Below are positions 1 through 5,893 of a DNA stretch of 15,234 nt, piece after piece. The notes beneath the pieces are model-generated. The model made no database searches and had not been told where the DNA came from. It worked only from the letters and a program-made list of their open reading frames with translations. The stretch is taken from NCBI GenBank assembly GCA_964654535.1, contig CAZZIZ010000069.1, forward strand, positions 1 through 15,234. Reading direction: 5' to 3'. Every line of letters begins with the position of its first letter. Positions within the stretch are counted from its first letter, which is position 1. The translations under genes and the position numbers were made by a program. The DNA is from CAZZIZ01 sp964654535 (GTDB lineage Bacteria > Bacteroidota > Bacteroidia > Chitinophagales > UBA2359).

Positions 1-1071
1 ATTCATTACGTCTTGCTGCTGGCGAATACTTTCATCGTGAATAGCTTGCAAGTACTTCACGATAAACTGCTCGCTAATTCCAAGGTCTGCAGCTTTACCT
101 TTTGCCTTATCCAAAATTTTGTTCCATTGCTTTTGCTGTAGAATGGTAATGTTGTTTGCTTTTTTATAGGCGCCAATTTTTTGCGCCACCTGCATACGAC
201 TGGCTAGTAGTTCAAATAAATCTTCATCTATTAGCGAGATTTCGTCTCTAAGATTCCCTAACTCACTTTGCAGTCCAACGTCACCTTGTTTATCTCGCCG
301 AAGAACTAGGTCGCCAATCATCTTTTCTAATACTGCCGGGGTTATTTGTTGTTTGGCATCGCTCCAAGCGTCGTCTGGGCTGGTATGCGTTTCAATCATT
401 AGGCCGTCGAAGTCAAGGTCAAGCGCTTTCTGTGCCACTTCTTGCAAGATATCGCGACGGCCGCAAATGTGGCTCGGATCACTTATGATTGGAATATCTG
501 GCTTCTGTCTTTTGAACTCAATTGGCAATTGCCATTGCGGACGATTGCGATAGTACTTCTCACCCAAGTGAGAAAAGCCTCTATGAATAACACCCAAGTC
601 GGTGATACCGACTTTCTGCAAACGCTCGACTCCACCCAACCAAAGCGCGAGATCAGGGTTTATTGGATTCTTCAACAAAACGGGTACATCTACTCCTTTT
701 AATACGTCGGCAATTTCTTGCACGGCAAAAGGGTTAACAGAAGTACGTGCACCAATCCATAACACATCGATATCGAATTCTAGGCAAAGCTCTACGTGAC
801 GCGCGTTAGCTACTTCTGTGGTAACAGCCAGCCCCGTTTCTTCTTTAACTGCTTGCAACCAAGCGAGACCTTTCGCCCCCACCCCTTCAAAGGTTCCCGG
901 ACGAGTCCGGGGTTTCCAAATACCCGCTCGATAGCAATGCACTTTTTTGTTCTCTTTCAAATGATGTGCAATACCCAAGACCTGTTCGCGTGTCTCTGCA
1001 CTGCAGGGGCCCGCAATCAAGTAAGGAATATCTCCTTTTGCAAAGGTCGATTGCTTTTCTTCACTATTCAT
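1..1071 (-). CDS. Bifunctional DAHP synthase / chorismate mutase, partial at window edge
   Basis: The reading frame starts at ATG 1071 and stays open to base 1 (357 codons), so the stop lies outside the window; relatives are about 360 residues, so only a few are missing. Residues 1-260 are a type I-beta (KDSA-like) DAHP synthase: GPCSAE at 21-26 (metal-ligand Cys23), KPRT at 53-56, K134 in LLKNP, SDPSH at 197-201, ETHTSPDDA near 227-235. It condenses phosphoenolpyruvate and erythrose-4-phosphate, the first shikimate step. Residues 268-357 are an AroQ-type chorismate mutase (LRDEI at 274-278, LASR at 289-292, K298, K303-K304, Gln cluster near 351-353), converting chorismate to prephenate. The fusion explains why the PheA and TyrA encoded upstream carry no mutase domain. 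It is the last gene seen in the operon, 21 bp after tyrA. Retention of both activities is inferred from motifs. Confidence 0.95.
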   Translation of the reverse strand, partial: MNSEEKQSTFAKGDIPYLIAGPCSAETREQVLGIAHHLKENKKVHCYRAGIWKPRTRPGTFEGVGAKGLAWLQAVKEETGLAVTTEVANARHVELCLEFDIDVLWIGARTSVNPFAVQEIADVLKGVDVPVLLKNPINPDLALWLGGVERLQKVGITDLGVIHRGFSHLGEKYYRNRPQWQLPIEFKRQKPDIPIISDPSHICGRRDILQEVAQKALDLDFDGLMIETHTSPDDAWSDAKQQITPAVLEKMIGDLVLRRDKQGDVGLQSELGNLRDEISLIDEDLFELLASRMQVAQKIGAYKKANNITILQQKQWNKILDKAKGKAADLGISEQFIVKYLQAIHDESIRQQQDVMN

Positions 1072-1092
1072 AATAATGTTACTTTCTCTTTG

Positions 1093-1935
1093 TTAGATGC
1101 CATCTAAAACTCGACGCATTTCATTGGCGCTCTCCATCATTCTTGTAATCTCTAGAAGATCGCGATCGTCGATTGCTTTTTTAAAGGCAGTTATGTAGTC
1201 TATATATTTTTCTAATGCTTCAGATAAGTAGTCTGCATTATCTGTAAAAATGCTTCCCCAAGTTACTGGAGAACTTTTCGCCAAACGCACGGTAGATTCC
1301 AAACCAGTACTAGCGAGATTAAATATTTGCTTTTCGTCCTTCTCAATATCTAAGACCGTTAGCCCTAGAGTAAAAGAGGTAACGTGCGACAAGTGCGACA
1401 CATAAGCCATATGCTTGTCGTGATCGCTCGCAGGCATGAATAAATTTTCCATACCCATATCCGCAAATAGCCCAGTCACACTTTTTAAAGCGTCTGGGGC
1501 AGACAATTTTCTTTCGCAAATGATGTTTCTCTTACCAAAAAACAAATCACGCAATGCGGCATTAGGGCCTGAAAACTCAGTACCCGCCAAGGGATGTGCC
1601 GCCACAAAGCGATTCCGTTTTGGATGCTCAGCAACAGCCTTGCAAATATTTTCCTTGTTAGAGCCAACGTCGAATACTGTTTGCTCCGTAGTAATTTTAT
1701 CTAGGACTCTTGAAAGTAAATCTCGAATACTACCGACTGGAATACAGAGTCCAACAAGGTCTGCGCCAATTAGGGCTTCGTCTAATCCTTCTATTGAATC
1801 GACCAGCCCCAGATCTAGCGCTTGATTGGCGTGGTACGAATTGGATTCTACGCCCACAACATGGTAGCCCTTCGACTTGCATTCCATTGCAATTGAACCA
1901 CCGATTAAACCCATACCTATAACTGTAACTTTCAC
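1093..1935 (-). CDS. tyrA: Prephenate dehydrogenase
   Basis: 280 residues. It oxidatively decarboxylates prephenate to 4-hydroxyphenylpyruvate, the Tyr precursor. The N-terminal Rossmann fold has GMGLIGG at 7-13 and ends its second strand with VGVE (E30), an acidic residue that usually favours NAD over NADP. Family motifs follow: HPLAGTEFSGP from 114 and HDKHMAYVSHLSH at 172-184. There is no fused mutase or ACT domain, so Tyr feedback through this protein is not evident. The start is GTG at 1935, chosen because the glycine-rich loop normally begins about six residues in. The GTG overlaps the aminotransferase stop as GTGA, suggesting translational coupling. The next gene (DAHP synthase-mutase) starts 21 bp downstream. 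Confidence 0.95.
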   Translation of the reverse strand: MKVTVIGMGLIGGSIAMECKSKGYHVVGVESNSYHANQALDLGLVDSIEGLDEALIGADLVGLCIPVGSIRDLLSRVLDKITTEQTVFDVGSNKENICKAVAEHPKRNRFVAAHPLAGTEFSGPNAALRDLFFGKRNIICERKLSAPDALKSVTGLFADMGMENLFMPASDHDKHMAYVSHLSHVTSFTLGLTVLDIEKDEKQIFNLASTGLESTVRLAKSSPVTWGSIFTDNADYLSEALEKYIDYITAFKKAIDDRDLLEITRMMESANEMRRVLDGI

Positions 1936-3101
1936 GAAATCTTTTTCCAGTTTGCAATTAGTTCATGTGCAGCTTCTAAGGTTTCTTTTGGAGAGCATAA
2001 AGCTATACGCACAAAGGCTTTGCCCTGGGTTCCAAAAATGAAACCAGGCGTAATAAATACGCCGGTAGCATTCAAAAGCGATTCTACAAAAGTTTCCGAA
2101 TCTACGCTTTCATCTGGAAGCTGCCCCCAGACAAAGAGGCCACTCGCTTCTTTATCATATGTACAAGCTAGTGTATCCATTATTTCCCAAACTATTTTTC
2201 TGCGCTCGCGGTATATTTTGTTTTGCGACGCATACCAATCGTCACCCAATTCCAAGGCCTTAACCGCTGCCATTTGAACAGCCTTGTACATACCAGAATC
2301 CATATTGCTTTTGAACTTCATTACTTCATTGAGGTATGACGCCTTTCCTAAGAGCGCACCTACGCGCCAGCCTGCCATATTGAAACACTTGCTCAAAGAG
2401 TTAAGCTCTAGAGCAACATCCTTCGCTCCGTCTATCGACAACAAGCTTAAACCAGTTTCATTGAGAATAAATGCATAAGGATTATCGTGACAGAGAAGAA
2501 TACTGTGCTCACGCGCAAAAGCCACAAGCTCTTCAAAGTATTCTCGTGAAGCACTCGCACCAGTTGGCATATTTGGGTAATTCAGCCACATAATTTTAAC
2601 CGATGAAAGATCTTGCTGAGCCAATGCTTTTAAATCGGGAATCCAATTGCCATCAGCGGTCAAAGCATAGTAACGCACCCGTGCACCAGCCAATTTCGTA
2701 GCACTTGCATAGGCTGGGTAACCAGGGTTTGGAACTAAGGCTTCATCGCCTTCATTTAAAAAACTCATCGAAATATGTACGATACCCTCTTTCGAACCGA
2801 TTAAAGGAAGCACTTCGTCCGCAGCATCTAGGGAAACTGAAAATTTAGTTTGATACCAGTTTGCAAAAGCTTCTCTCAGTACGAGCAAGCCTCTGTAGGA
2901 TTGGTACTTGTTTGCGTCGGGCGCGGCAGCTGCTTCGTTTAAAGCCTCCAATACTGCAGGAGCAGGACGCAAGTCGGGACTACCTATCGCCAAATTGATA
3001 ATCTTCTTACCAGACTTTTCCAAACCTGCTATGGCTCGAAGCTTTCTTGCGAAGTAGTACTCCTGAATGTCGGCGATTCTTTTACTGGGACTAATAATCA
3101 T
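1932..3101 (-). CDS. PLP-dependent class I/II aminotransferase of the aromatic operon
   Basis: 389 residues from ATG 3101. Fold type I aminotransferase with SKEGIVH in the cofactor-binding part, NYPNMPTG (near 174-181, counterpart of NPxNPTG), DNPYAF (about 206-211), the Schiff-base lysine K238 in SLSKCFNMAGWRVG, and a late VRIAL with the carboxylate-binding Arg. Between pheA and tyrA it most likely transaminates phenylpyruvate and 4-hydroxyphenylpyruvate, but the sequence alone does not fix the substrate; aspartate or a prephenate aminotransferase role is possible. A GTG at 3125 would add eight residues; I prefer ATG 3101 because MIISPSKRIADIQEYYFARK resembles the usual N-terminus of this group, and it still overlaps the pheA end by 11 bp. 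Its stop overlaps the tyrA GTG. Confidence 0.9.
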   Translation of the reverse strand: MIISPSKRIADIQEYYFARKLRAIAGLEKSGKKIINLAIGSPDLRPAPAVLEALNEAAAAPDANKYQSYRGLLVLREAFANWYQTKFSVSLDAADEVLPLIGSKEGIVHISMSFLNEGDEALVPNPGYPAYASATKLAGARVRYYALTADGNWIPDLKALAQQDLSSVKIMWLNYPNMPTGASASREYFEELVAFAREHSILLCHDNPYAFILNETGLSLLSIDGAKDVALELNSLSKCFNMAGWRVGALLGKASYLNEVMKFKSNMDSGMYKAVQMAAVKALELGDDWYASQNKIYRERRKIVWEIMDTLACTYDKEASGLFVWGQLPDESVDSETFVESLLNATGVFITPGFIFGTQGKAFVRIALCSPKETLEAAHELIANWKKIS

Positions 3102-3942
3102 CGACTTCGGCTTTAGTATAGACACCCAAAACTTCGATTAAGGTGGTTACCTCGTGTAAATCGTGAATGGCTTTTTCGTAATCCTCCATTGACTCAAACT
3201 CCAAATCGAGATGAAAGTAGTATTTGTTCACCTCTCCCAGAATTGGGAAGGACTGTAACTTGCTGAGGTTAATATTGTGGGCGTATATCTTTTCTAAAAC
3301 ACCAAGCAGAGCGCCTTTCTGGTGCGCGGTACGCAAATAGATTGAAGCTTTGTTAAAAGCAGTATCTGGCAACGGCTGATCAGGATGTTGAACGATAAAA
3401 AATCTAGTGTAATTGGTTTTAGAAGTTTCGATACCTGCTTGCAATATTTCCAGATCATACAAATCTGCAGCACGGCTACTAGCAATAGCTCCAACAGCAG
3501 CCGTAGCACCTTCACGAATAAGTTTAGCACTTAGAGCGGTATCATCGGACTCAACCAAATTTATAGATGGATACTTTTTAAAATAGTCCAGGCATTGATT
3601 AATGGCCATTGGGTGAGAACTAACCCTTTCAAGTGTTGTAACCTTTTCTCCAGGCAAAGCCATTAGGTTGTGAACGATACGTAGGTAGACCTCGCCAACA
3701 ACTCTGAACCCCTGTTCACGCAAAATGCGATAGTTCTGTAAAATTGTTCCAGCAATAGAATTTTCGATGGCAATAATCGACAAGTGGTCGCTTCTATTTT
3801 CTTGTAGCGCTTGCGCTTGCAACTCAAAGGTGCGCGCATTGACAAAGTTCAATTCCGTCTGCCCGAAAAACTTCATGGCCGCTTCCTCGTGGAAACAGCC
3901 GGGAAAACCTTGAACGATTATTTTTTGCTCAGCCATAGACAT
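3091..3942 (-). CDS. pheA: Prephenate dehydratase with ACT domain
   Basis: 283 residues; converts prephenate to phenylpyruvate for Phe synthesis. Catalytic domain 1-185: ENSIAGTI at 60-67, SHPMAINQC at 109-117, and TNYTRF at 176-181, the active-site Thr/Arg motif. The ACT domain (about 197-280) has the GAL motif at 210-212 and NLSKLQSFP at 225-233. In well-studied enzymes the latter place reads ESRP and helps bind feedback Phe; here it is QSFP, so allosteric control may differ, although Bacteroidota homologues often deviate there. There is no N-terminal chorismate mutase; that activity lies in the DAHP synthase fusion. ATG 3942 directly follows the U-tract of an attenuator terminator; ATG 3936 (MAEQKI) is an equally possible start. 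First enzyme gene of the operon. Confidence 0.95.
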   Translation of the reverse strand: MSMAEQKIIVQGFPGCFHEEAAMKFFGQTELNFVNARTFELQAQALQENRSDHLSIIAIENSIAGTILQNYRILREQGFRVVGEVYLRIVHNLMALPGEKVTTLERVSSHPMAINQCLDYFKKYPSINLVESDDTALSAKLIREGATAAVGAIASSRAADLYDLEILQAGIETSKTNYTRFFIVQHPDQPLPDTAFNKASIYLRTAHQKGALLGVLEKIYAHNINLSKLQSFPILGEVNKYYFHLDLEFESMEDYEKAIHDLHEVTTLIEVLGVYTKAEVDDY

Positions 3943-3971
3943 AAAAAAAAGAGCCCTATAAAATAGGACTC
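3943..3971 (-). terminator. Intrinsic terminator of the pheA attenuator
   Basis: On the minus strand, a 9-bp stem (GAGTCCTAT against ATAGGGCTC, one G-T wobble) with a TTT loop spans 3971-3951 and is followed by eight T (3950-3943). The last T is adjacent to the pheA ATG at 3942. A strong intrinsic terminator directly before a biosynthetic gene, preceded by a Phe-rich leader frame, is the layout of transcription attenuation. Stem and T-run are read directly; termination activity is inferred. Confidence 0.9.
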
Positions 3972-4001
3972 CATTATCATTTTTGAAACAACAATAAAAG
4001 C

Positions 4002-4064
4002 CTATTCCTCAGCAAAGAAGAAAAAGAATGAGCTAAAATATGTGTTCCAACAAGTTGTGTTCAT
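4002..4064 (-). CDS. Phe-rich attenuator leader peptide (pheL-like)
   Basis: A 20-codon frame, ATG 4064 to TAG 4002-4004. Residues 9-17 read YFSSFFFFF: six of 20 residues are Phe, five of them in a row (codons 13-17, TTC TTT TTC TTC TTT), plus one Tyr and one Trp. It lies 59 bp before pheA and just 5' of the terminator hairpin. By analogy with enterobacterial pheL, a ribosome waiting for charged tRNA-Phe at codon 13 would leave the stop-codon region free to form an antiterminator, while a ribosome reaching the stop would cover it and allow termination. The frame begins 9 nt after a candidate -7 element, so its message may be nearly leaderless. No Shine-Dalgarno sequence is visible. The peptide itself probably has no function beyond being translated. 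Confidence 0.9.
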   Translation of the reverse strand: MNTTCWNTYFSSFFFFFAEE

Positions 4065-4073
4065 AATTCGATT

Positions 4074-4105
4074 CAAAGCTAAGTTTAAAAATCTGGAACT
4101 GCAAA
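4074..4105 (-). promoter_or_regulatory. Bacteroidota-type promoter of the aromatic operon
   Basis: On the minus strand TTTG (4105-4102) is followed after 20 nt by TAGCTTTG (4081-4074), an exact match to the -33 TTG / -7 TAnnTTTG consensus of the primary sigma factor in this phylum. The leader ATG lies 9 nt further on, so transcription should start only a few nucleotides before the leader peptide. The start site itself is inferred. Confidence 0.75.
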
Positions 4106-4149
4106 CATTGGTTGTTGTGACATTTAGTTGAGATGGGTTTGCATGTTTT

Positions 4150-4348
4150 GGGCGTGCCCTTGAGCAATTTCTTTCTTCCGCAAGCGGAAAAGGAATTGCT
4201 CAAGGTCAGGCTATCCAGGACTCCGCGTTCGCTTCGGTACTTTTTGGTGTCGCCTCTATCACTTCTTCTAGCGCTAGGGCGCTAAGAAGAGCTAGGCGCC
4301 ACAACAAAAAGTACTGGTCGTACCTCCCATCCTTCCTATCCCTCACGC
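4150..4348 (+). repeat. Structured intergenic repeat, copy 1
   Basis: About 199 bp, starting GGGCGTG and ending CCTATCCCTCACGC, so that GCGTG and CACGC could close the element. Inside are a long hairpin (CCTTGAGCAATT at 4158-4169 against AATTGCTCAAGG at 4194-4205, with an inner TTCCGC/GCGGAA), the conserved single-copy stretch GGTCAGGCTATCCAG (4204-4218), a small GCG-TT-CGC hairpin, then a second long hairpin (GTACTTTTTG at 4237-4246 against CAAAAAGTAC at 4305-4314, with inner helices). The copy at 14974-15176 has the same blocks with different stem sequences. No transposase is present and the longest frames are not convincing. I recall similar elements between genes in many Bacteroidota; the function is unknown to me. 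It lies between the divergent pheA leader promoter and the small gene at 4430. Confidence 0.85.
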
Positions 4349-4429
4349 TTAAGAAGGTGCCAGGGTTAATATTAGGCTTTCATCAAATTGATATTTCTTA
4401 TTTTATGATCGCTAAGATCCGAGGTCTCT

Positions 4430-4627
4430 ATGAAAGTAAAGTACATTATTGCCCTACTCTTGATTGGTTGGATTGTTATGATTGTGGGTGCCTTGTATAA
4501 ACTAACGCACAAACCAGGTGCAGATTTGGTGCTTACAATTGGAACGGGTATTAAGGTAGTGGCAATCTTCTTGGGTATAGTTAAACTCTTTACTAGTAAG
4601 AAGTTTCGAAATTTTTTGGACAGCTAA
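4430..4627 (+). CDS. Small two-TM protein, GldL-like N-terminal motif
   Basis: 65 residues with two hydrophobic helices (about 4-23 and 33-54) joined by YKLTHKPGADLVL, followed by a short basic tail (KKFRNF). The turn resembles the KxxHWPGA segment between the two helices of the gliding-motility/T9SS protein GldL, but the large cytoplasmic part of GldL is absent and no gld genes are nearby. It is best read as a small inner-membrane protein of unknown role sharing this transmembrane-hairpin motif. ATG 4430 follows repeat copy 1 by 82 bp; no clear promoter consensus or Shine-Dalgarno sequence was found. The YbjN-like gene starts 46 bp downstream on the same strand and may be co-transcribed. Confidence 0.75.
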   Translation: MKVKYIIALLLIGWIVMIVGALYKLTHKPGADLVLTIGTGIKVVAIFLGIVKLFTSKKFRNFLDS

Positions 4628-4673
4628 TTCAATTAAAGGCGTACACTTTAGAGCAACAAATAAAACCTACGCA

Positions 4674-5084
4674 ATGAACAATCAAAACCTAAACAGTGTC
4701 ATCTACACAATGAGTGATACCATTGATGGGCGTGAAGGCCATTGGCGTTTTGTGATAAATGGCGTTACGTTTATCTGCATAACCGATGAGCTTCATAATA
4801 GAATGAGGGTAATAGCGCCAGTGATAGAAGCAAATAAAGTTTCTGACGAACAACTAATGCGTTGTATGCAAGCACATTTTCATACCGCATTGGATGTTAA
4901 GTACGCGGTTTCGGATGAGCTGCTTTGGTCGGTATTTATTCACCCACTAAAGGAACTCACCAAAGAGCAGTTCATTGACGCAGTATCGCAGGTCTATTCA
5001 TGCGTAAGAACTTTTGGTCAGACCTATAGCAGTGGCGCTTTGAGTTTTCCTACGAGGGAAGAAAGAGATGCAAATCGTAACTAA
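4674..5084 (+). CDS. YbjN-like / secretion-chaperone-fold protein, function unknown
   Basis: 136 residues, soluble, no signal peptide. The middle (about 20-115) runs HWRFVINGVTFICITDE, RMRVIAPVIEANK, ALDVKYAVSDELLWSVFIHPL, then KELTKEQFIDAVSQVYSCVRTFG. This alternation of strands with a final amphipathic helix after an 'L(T)xEQ' turn is what I associate with YbjN-like and type III chaperone-like folds. Similar hypothetical proteins occur in Bacteroidota. ATG 4674 is used; ATG 4710 (MSDTIDG) is an alternative. Its stop is 6 bp from the stop of the convergent nucleotidyltransferase, and a TAAGGG/CCCTTA inverted repeat (5082-5104) bridges the junction. The fold assignment is tentative and no function can be stated. 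Confidence 0.7.
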   Translation: MNNQNLNSVIYTMSDTIDGREGHWRFVINGVTFICITDELHNRMRVIAPVIEANKVSDEQLMRCMQAHFHTALDVKYAVSDELLWSVFIHPLKELTKEQFIDAVSQVYSCVRTFGQTYSSGALSFPTREERDANRN

Positions 5085-5090
5085 GGGGTG

Positions 5091-5672
5091 CTACAAATCC
5101 CTTAAGCGCTTGAGGTCTTTGGGGAAATCGATATCCAGGTGACCTAACGGAAATTTTACTTGAACCACTTTTGATTTATTGTCTTTGATAATCGGTTTAG
5201 CACCTTGTGCTCCGCTCAGCTTGCACAAGGCGGGCAAGTAGGATTTATGAAAGAATGAAGGTGGCCCCGATCCCTCCTGATATTGGCAGACAAGAATCTC
5301 GCCATCACTTTTCTTGCGCTCCGTTTCAATTTTCTTTAATACATTTTTTGAAAAATGCACTTGGTCAACTAAGACTACATAAACCCCTTCAACACTTTCT
5401 TCATCTATGCTTTGCGCTGCGCAGGCTATGGAGCTAGCCTGACCACTTTCCCAATTGTCGTTGACGATGATCATACAATTTAAGGTGTCGATTTCTGCGC
5501 GCATTTTTTCTTCCTCGGCACCAAGTACGACCAGCACTTCGCCCAGTTTACTTGCCAAGCATTCTTTCACAACATAGCTGAGCAAACTTTCTTCTCCCCT
5601 TTTAAGTAGCTGTTTGGGTTCGCCCAAGCGTGAAGAATTTCCGGCAGCAAGTACGATGATTGGCGTATTCAT
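5091..5672 (-). CDS. MobA/MocA-like NTP transferase
   Basis: 193 residues, the usual length for single-domain MobA/MocA-like nucleotidyltransferases. The N-terminus VLAAGNSSRLGEPKQLL (7-23) is the nucleotide-binding signature LAAGxSxRxGxPKQ. LVDQVHFS (about 101-108) sits where the family has a DQP/DxP metal-binding motif, and GSGPPSFF (near 133-140) where GxP..F is normal. MocA-type members attach CMP to molybdopterin for xanthine-dehydrogenase-like enzymes; no molybdenum enzyme or cofactor gene is in the window, so the substrate is open. It stands alone on the minus strand, with its own likely promoter at 5680-5707 just 8 nt upstream and repeat copy 3 beyond it. Confidence 0.88.
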   Translation of the reverse strand: MNTPIIVLAAGNSSRLGEPKQLLKRGEESLLSYVVKECLASKLGEVLVVLGAEEEKMRAEIDTLNCMIIVNDNWESGQASSIACAAQSIDEESVEGVYVVLVDQVHFSKNVLKKIETERKKSDGEILVCQYQEGSGPPSFFHKSYLPALCKLSGAQGAKPIIKDNKSKVVQVKFPLGHLDIDFPKDLKRLRDL

Positions 5673-5679
5673 TTCTTTA

Positions 5680-5707
5680 CAAGTATAATGATTCTCGCGA
5701 AGCTCAA
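5680..5707 (-). promoter_or_regulatory. Promoter of the MobA-like gene
   Basis: On the minus strand TTG (5707-5705), a 17-nt spacer, and TATACTTG (5687-5680), seven of eight positions when scored against TAnnTTTG with free n. The start codon follows after 7 nt, so a leaderless or nearly leaderless transcript is expected. The -33 element lies just outside the end of repeat copy 3. Confidence 0.55.
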
Positions 5708-5710
5708 CAT

Positions 5711-5893
5711 GTGTGAGCGCTGTGAGAAGTACGACCGAATGGGAGCAGTCGCTGTTTGTGGATGTAGTGAAAACTTACCGCTTGCGGTAGAAGTTTTTAA
5801 GCACAGCCACAAGATCAGGGACCGAGCGCCTAGCGAGCTTCGAAACATAGCGACCCTATATGCTGCTTCAGCAAAGCATATAGGGGCACACCC
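5711..5893 (-). repeat. Structured intergenic repeat, copy 3, diverged and inverted
   Basis: Read on the minus strand this 183-bp stretch starts GGGTGTGCC, has a first hairpin (plus-strand arms CCCTATATGC 5854-5863 and GCATATAGGG 5876-5885), continues GGTCGCTATG and CGCTCGGTCCCTGATCTTG, contains an inner hairpin (ACCGC/GCGGT), and ends GCGACTGCTCCC, TTCGGTCGT, CTCACAC. The intact copy at 14974-15176 has CGGTCCCCATCTTG, then GCGACTACTCCC, TTTGGTCGTC and CCTCACGC in the same order and spacing. It is therefore a decayed copy in the opposite orientation. Two overlapping frames here (5669-5902 minus and 5688-5909 plus) resemble no known protein and are taken as by-products of the repeat. Confidence 0.7.

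Larger units (their letters stand above)
3943..4064 (-). promoter_or_regulatory. Phenylalanine-responsive transcription attenuator of the aromatic operon
   Basis: Four segments can be drawn on the minus strand. Segment 1 (4040-4029, TATTTTAGCTCA) can pair with segment 2 (4011-4003, TGAGGAATA), leaving a 3-nt bulge. Segment 2 (4008-4001, GGAATAGG, containing the leader stop) can pair with CCTATTTT at 3967-3960, which takes up half of the terminator 5' arm and its loop. Segments 3 and 4 form the terminator (3971-3951). The antiterminator and terminator are mutually exclusive. The Phe run begins 15 nt before segment 2, so a ribosome stalled at the first Phe codon would mask segment 1 but spare segment 2. 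Pairings were found by eye; relative stabilities were not computed. Confidence 0.82.

Noticed and set aside
353..1107. Series of short plus-strand frames opposite the DAHP synthase-mutase gene
   Set aside because: The minus strand carries a full, motif-rich frame from 1071 to the window edge; the plus-strand frames are its shadows.
3102..3125. GTG 3125 as the aminotransferase start
   Set aside because: Adds eight residues unlike the family and overlaps pheA further; ATG 3101 fits better, although this is not proven.
4150..4348. Insertion sequence or MITE with terminal inverted repeats
   Set aside because: The short GCGTG/CACGC ends are compatible, but no target-site duplication or transposase could be recognised, and the internal multi-hairpin pattern suits a structured repeat better.
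4430..4627. True GldL of the gliding/T9SS motor
   Set aside because: Only the two-helix motif is shared; the protein is 65 residues and no gld or por genes are nearby.
5082..5104. Terminator between the convergent genes at 5084/5091
   Set aside because: TAAGGG/CCCTTA with an 11-nt loop and no T-run is too weak to call; noted only with the YbjN-like gene.
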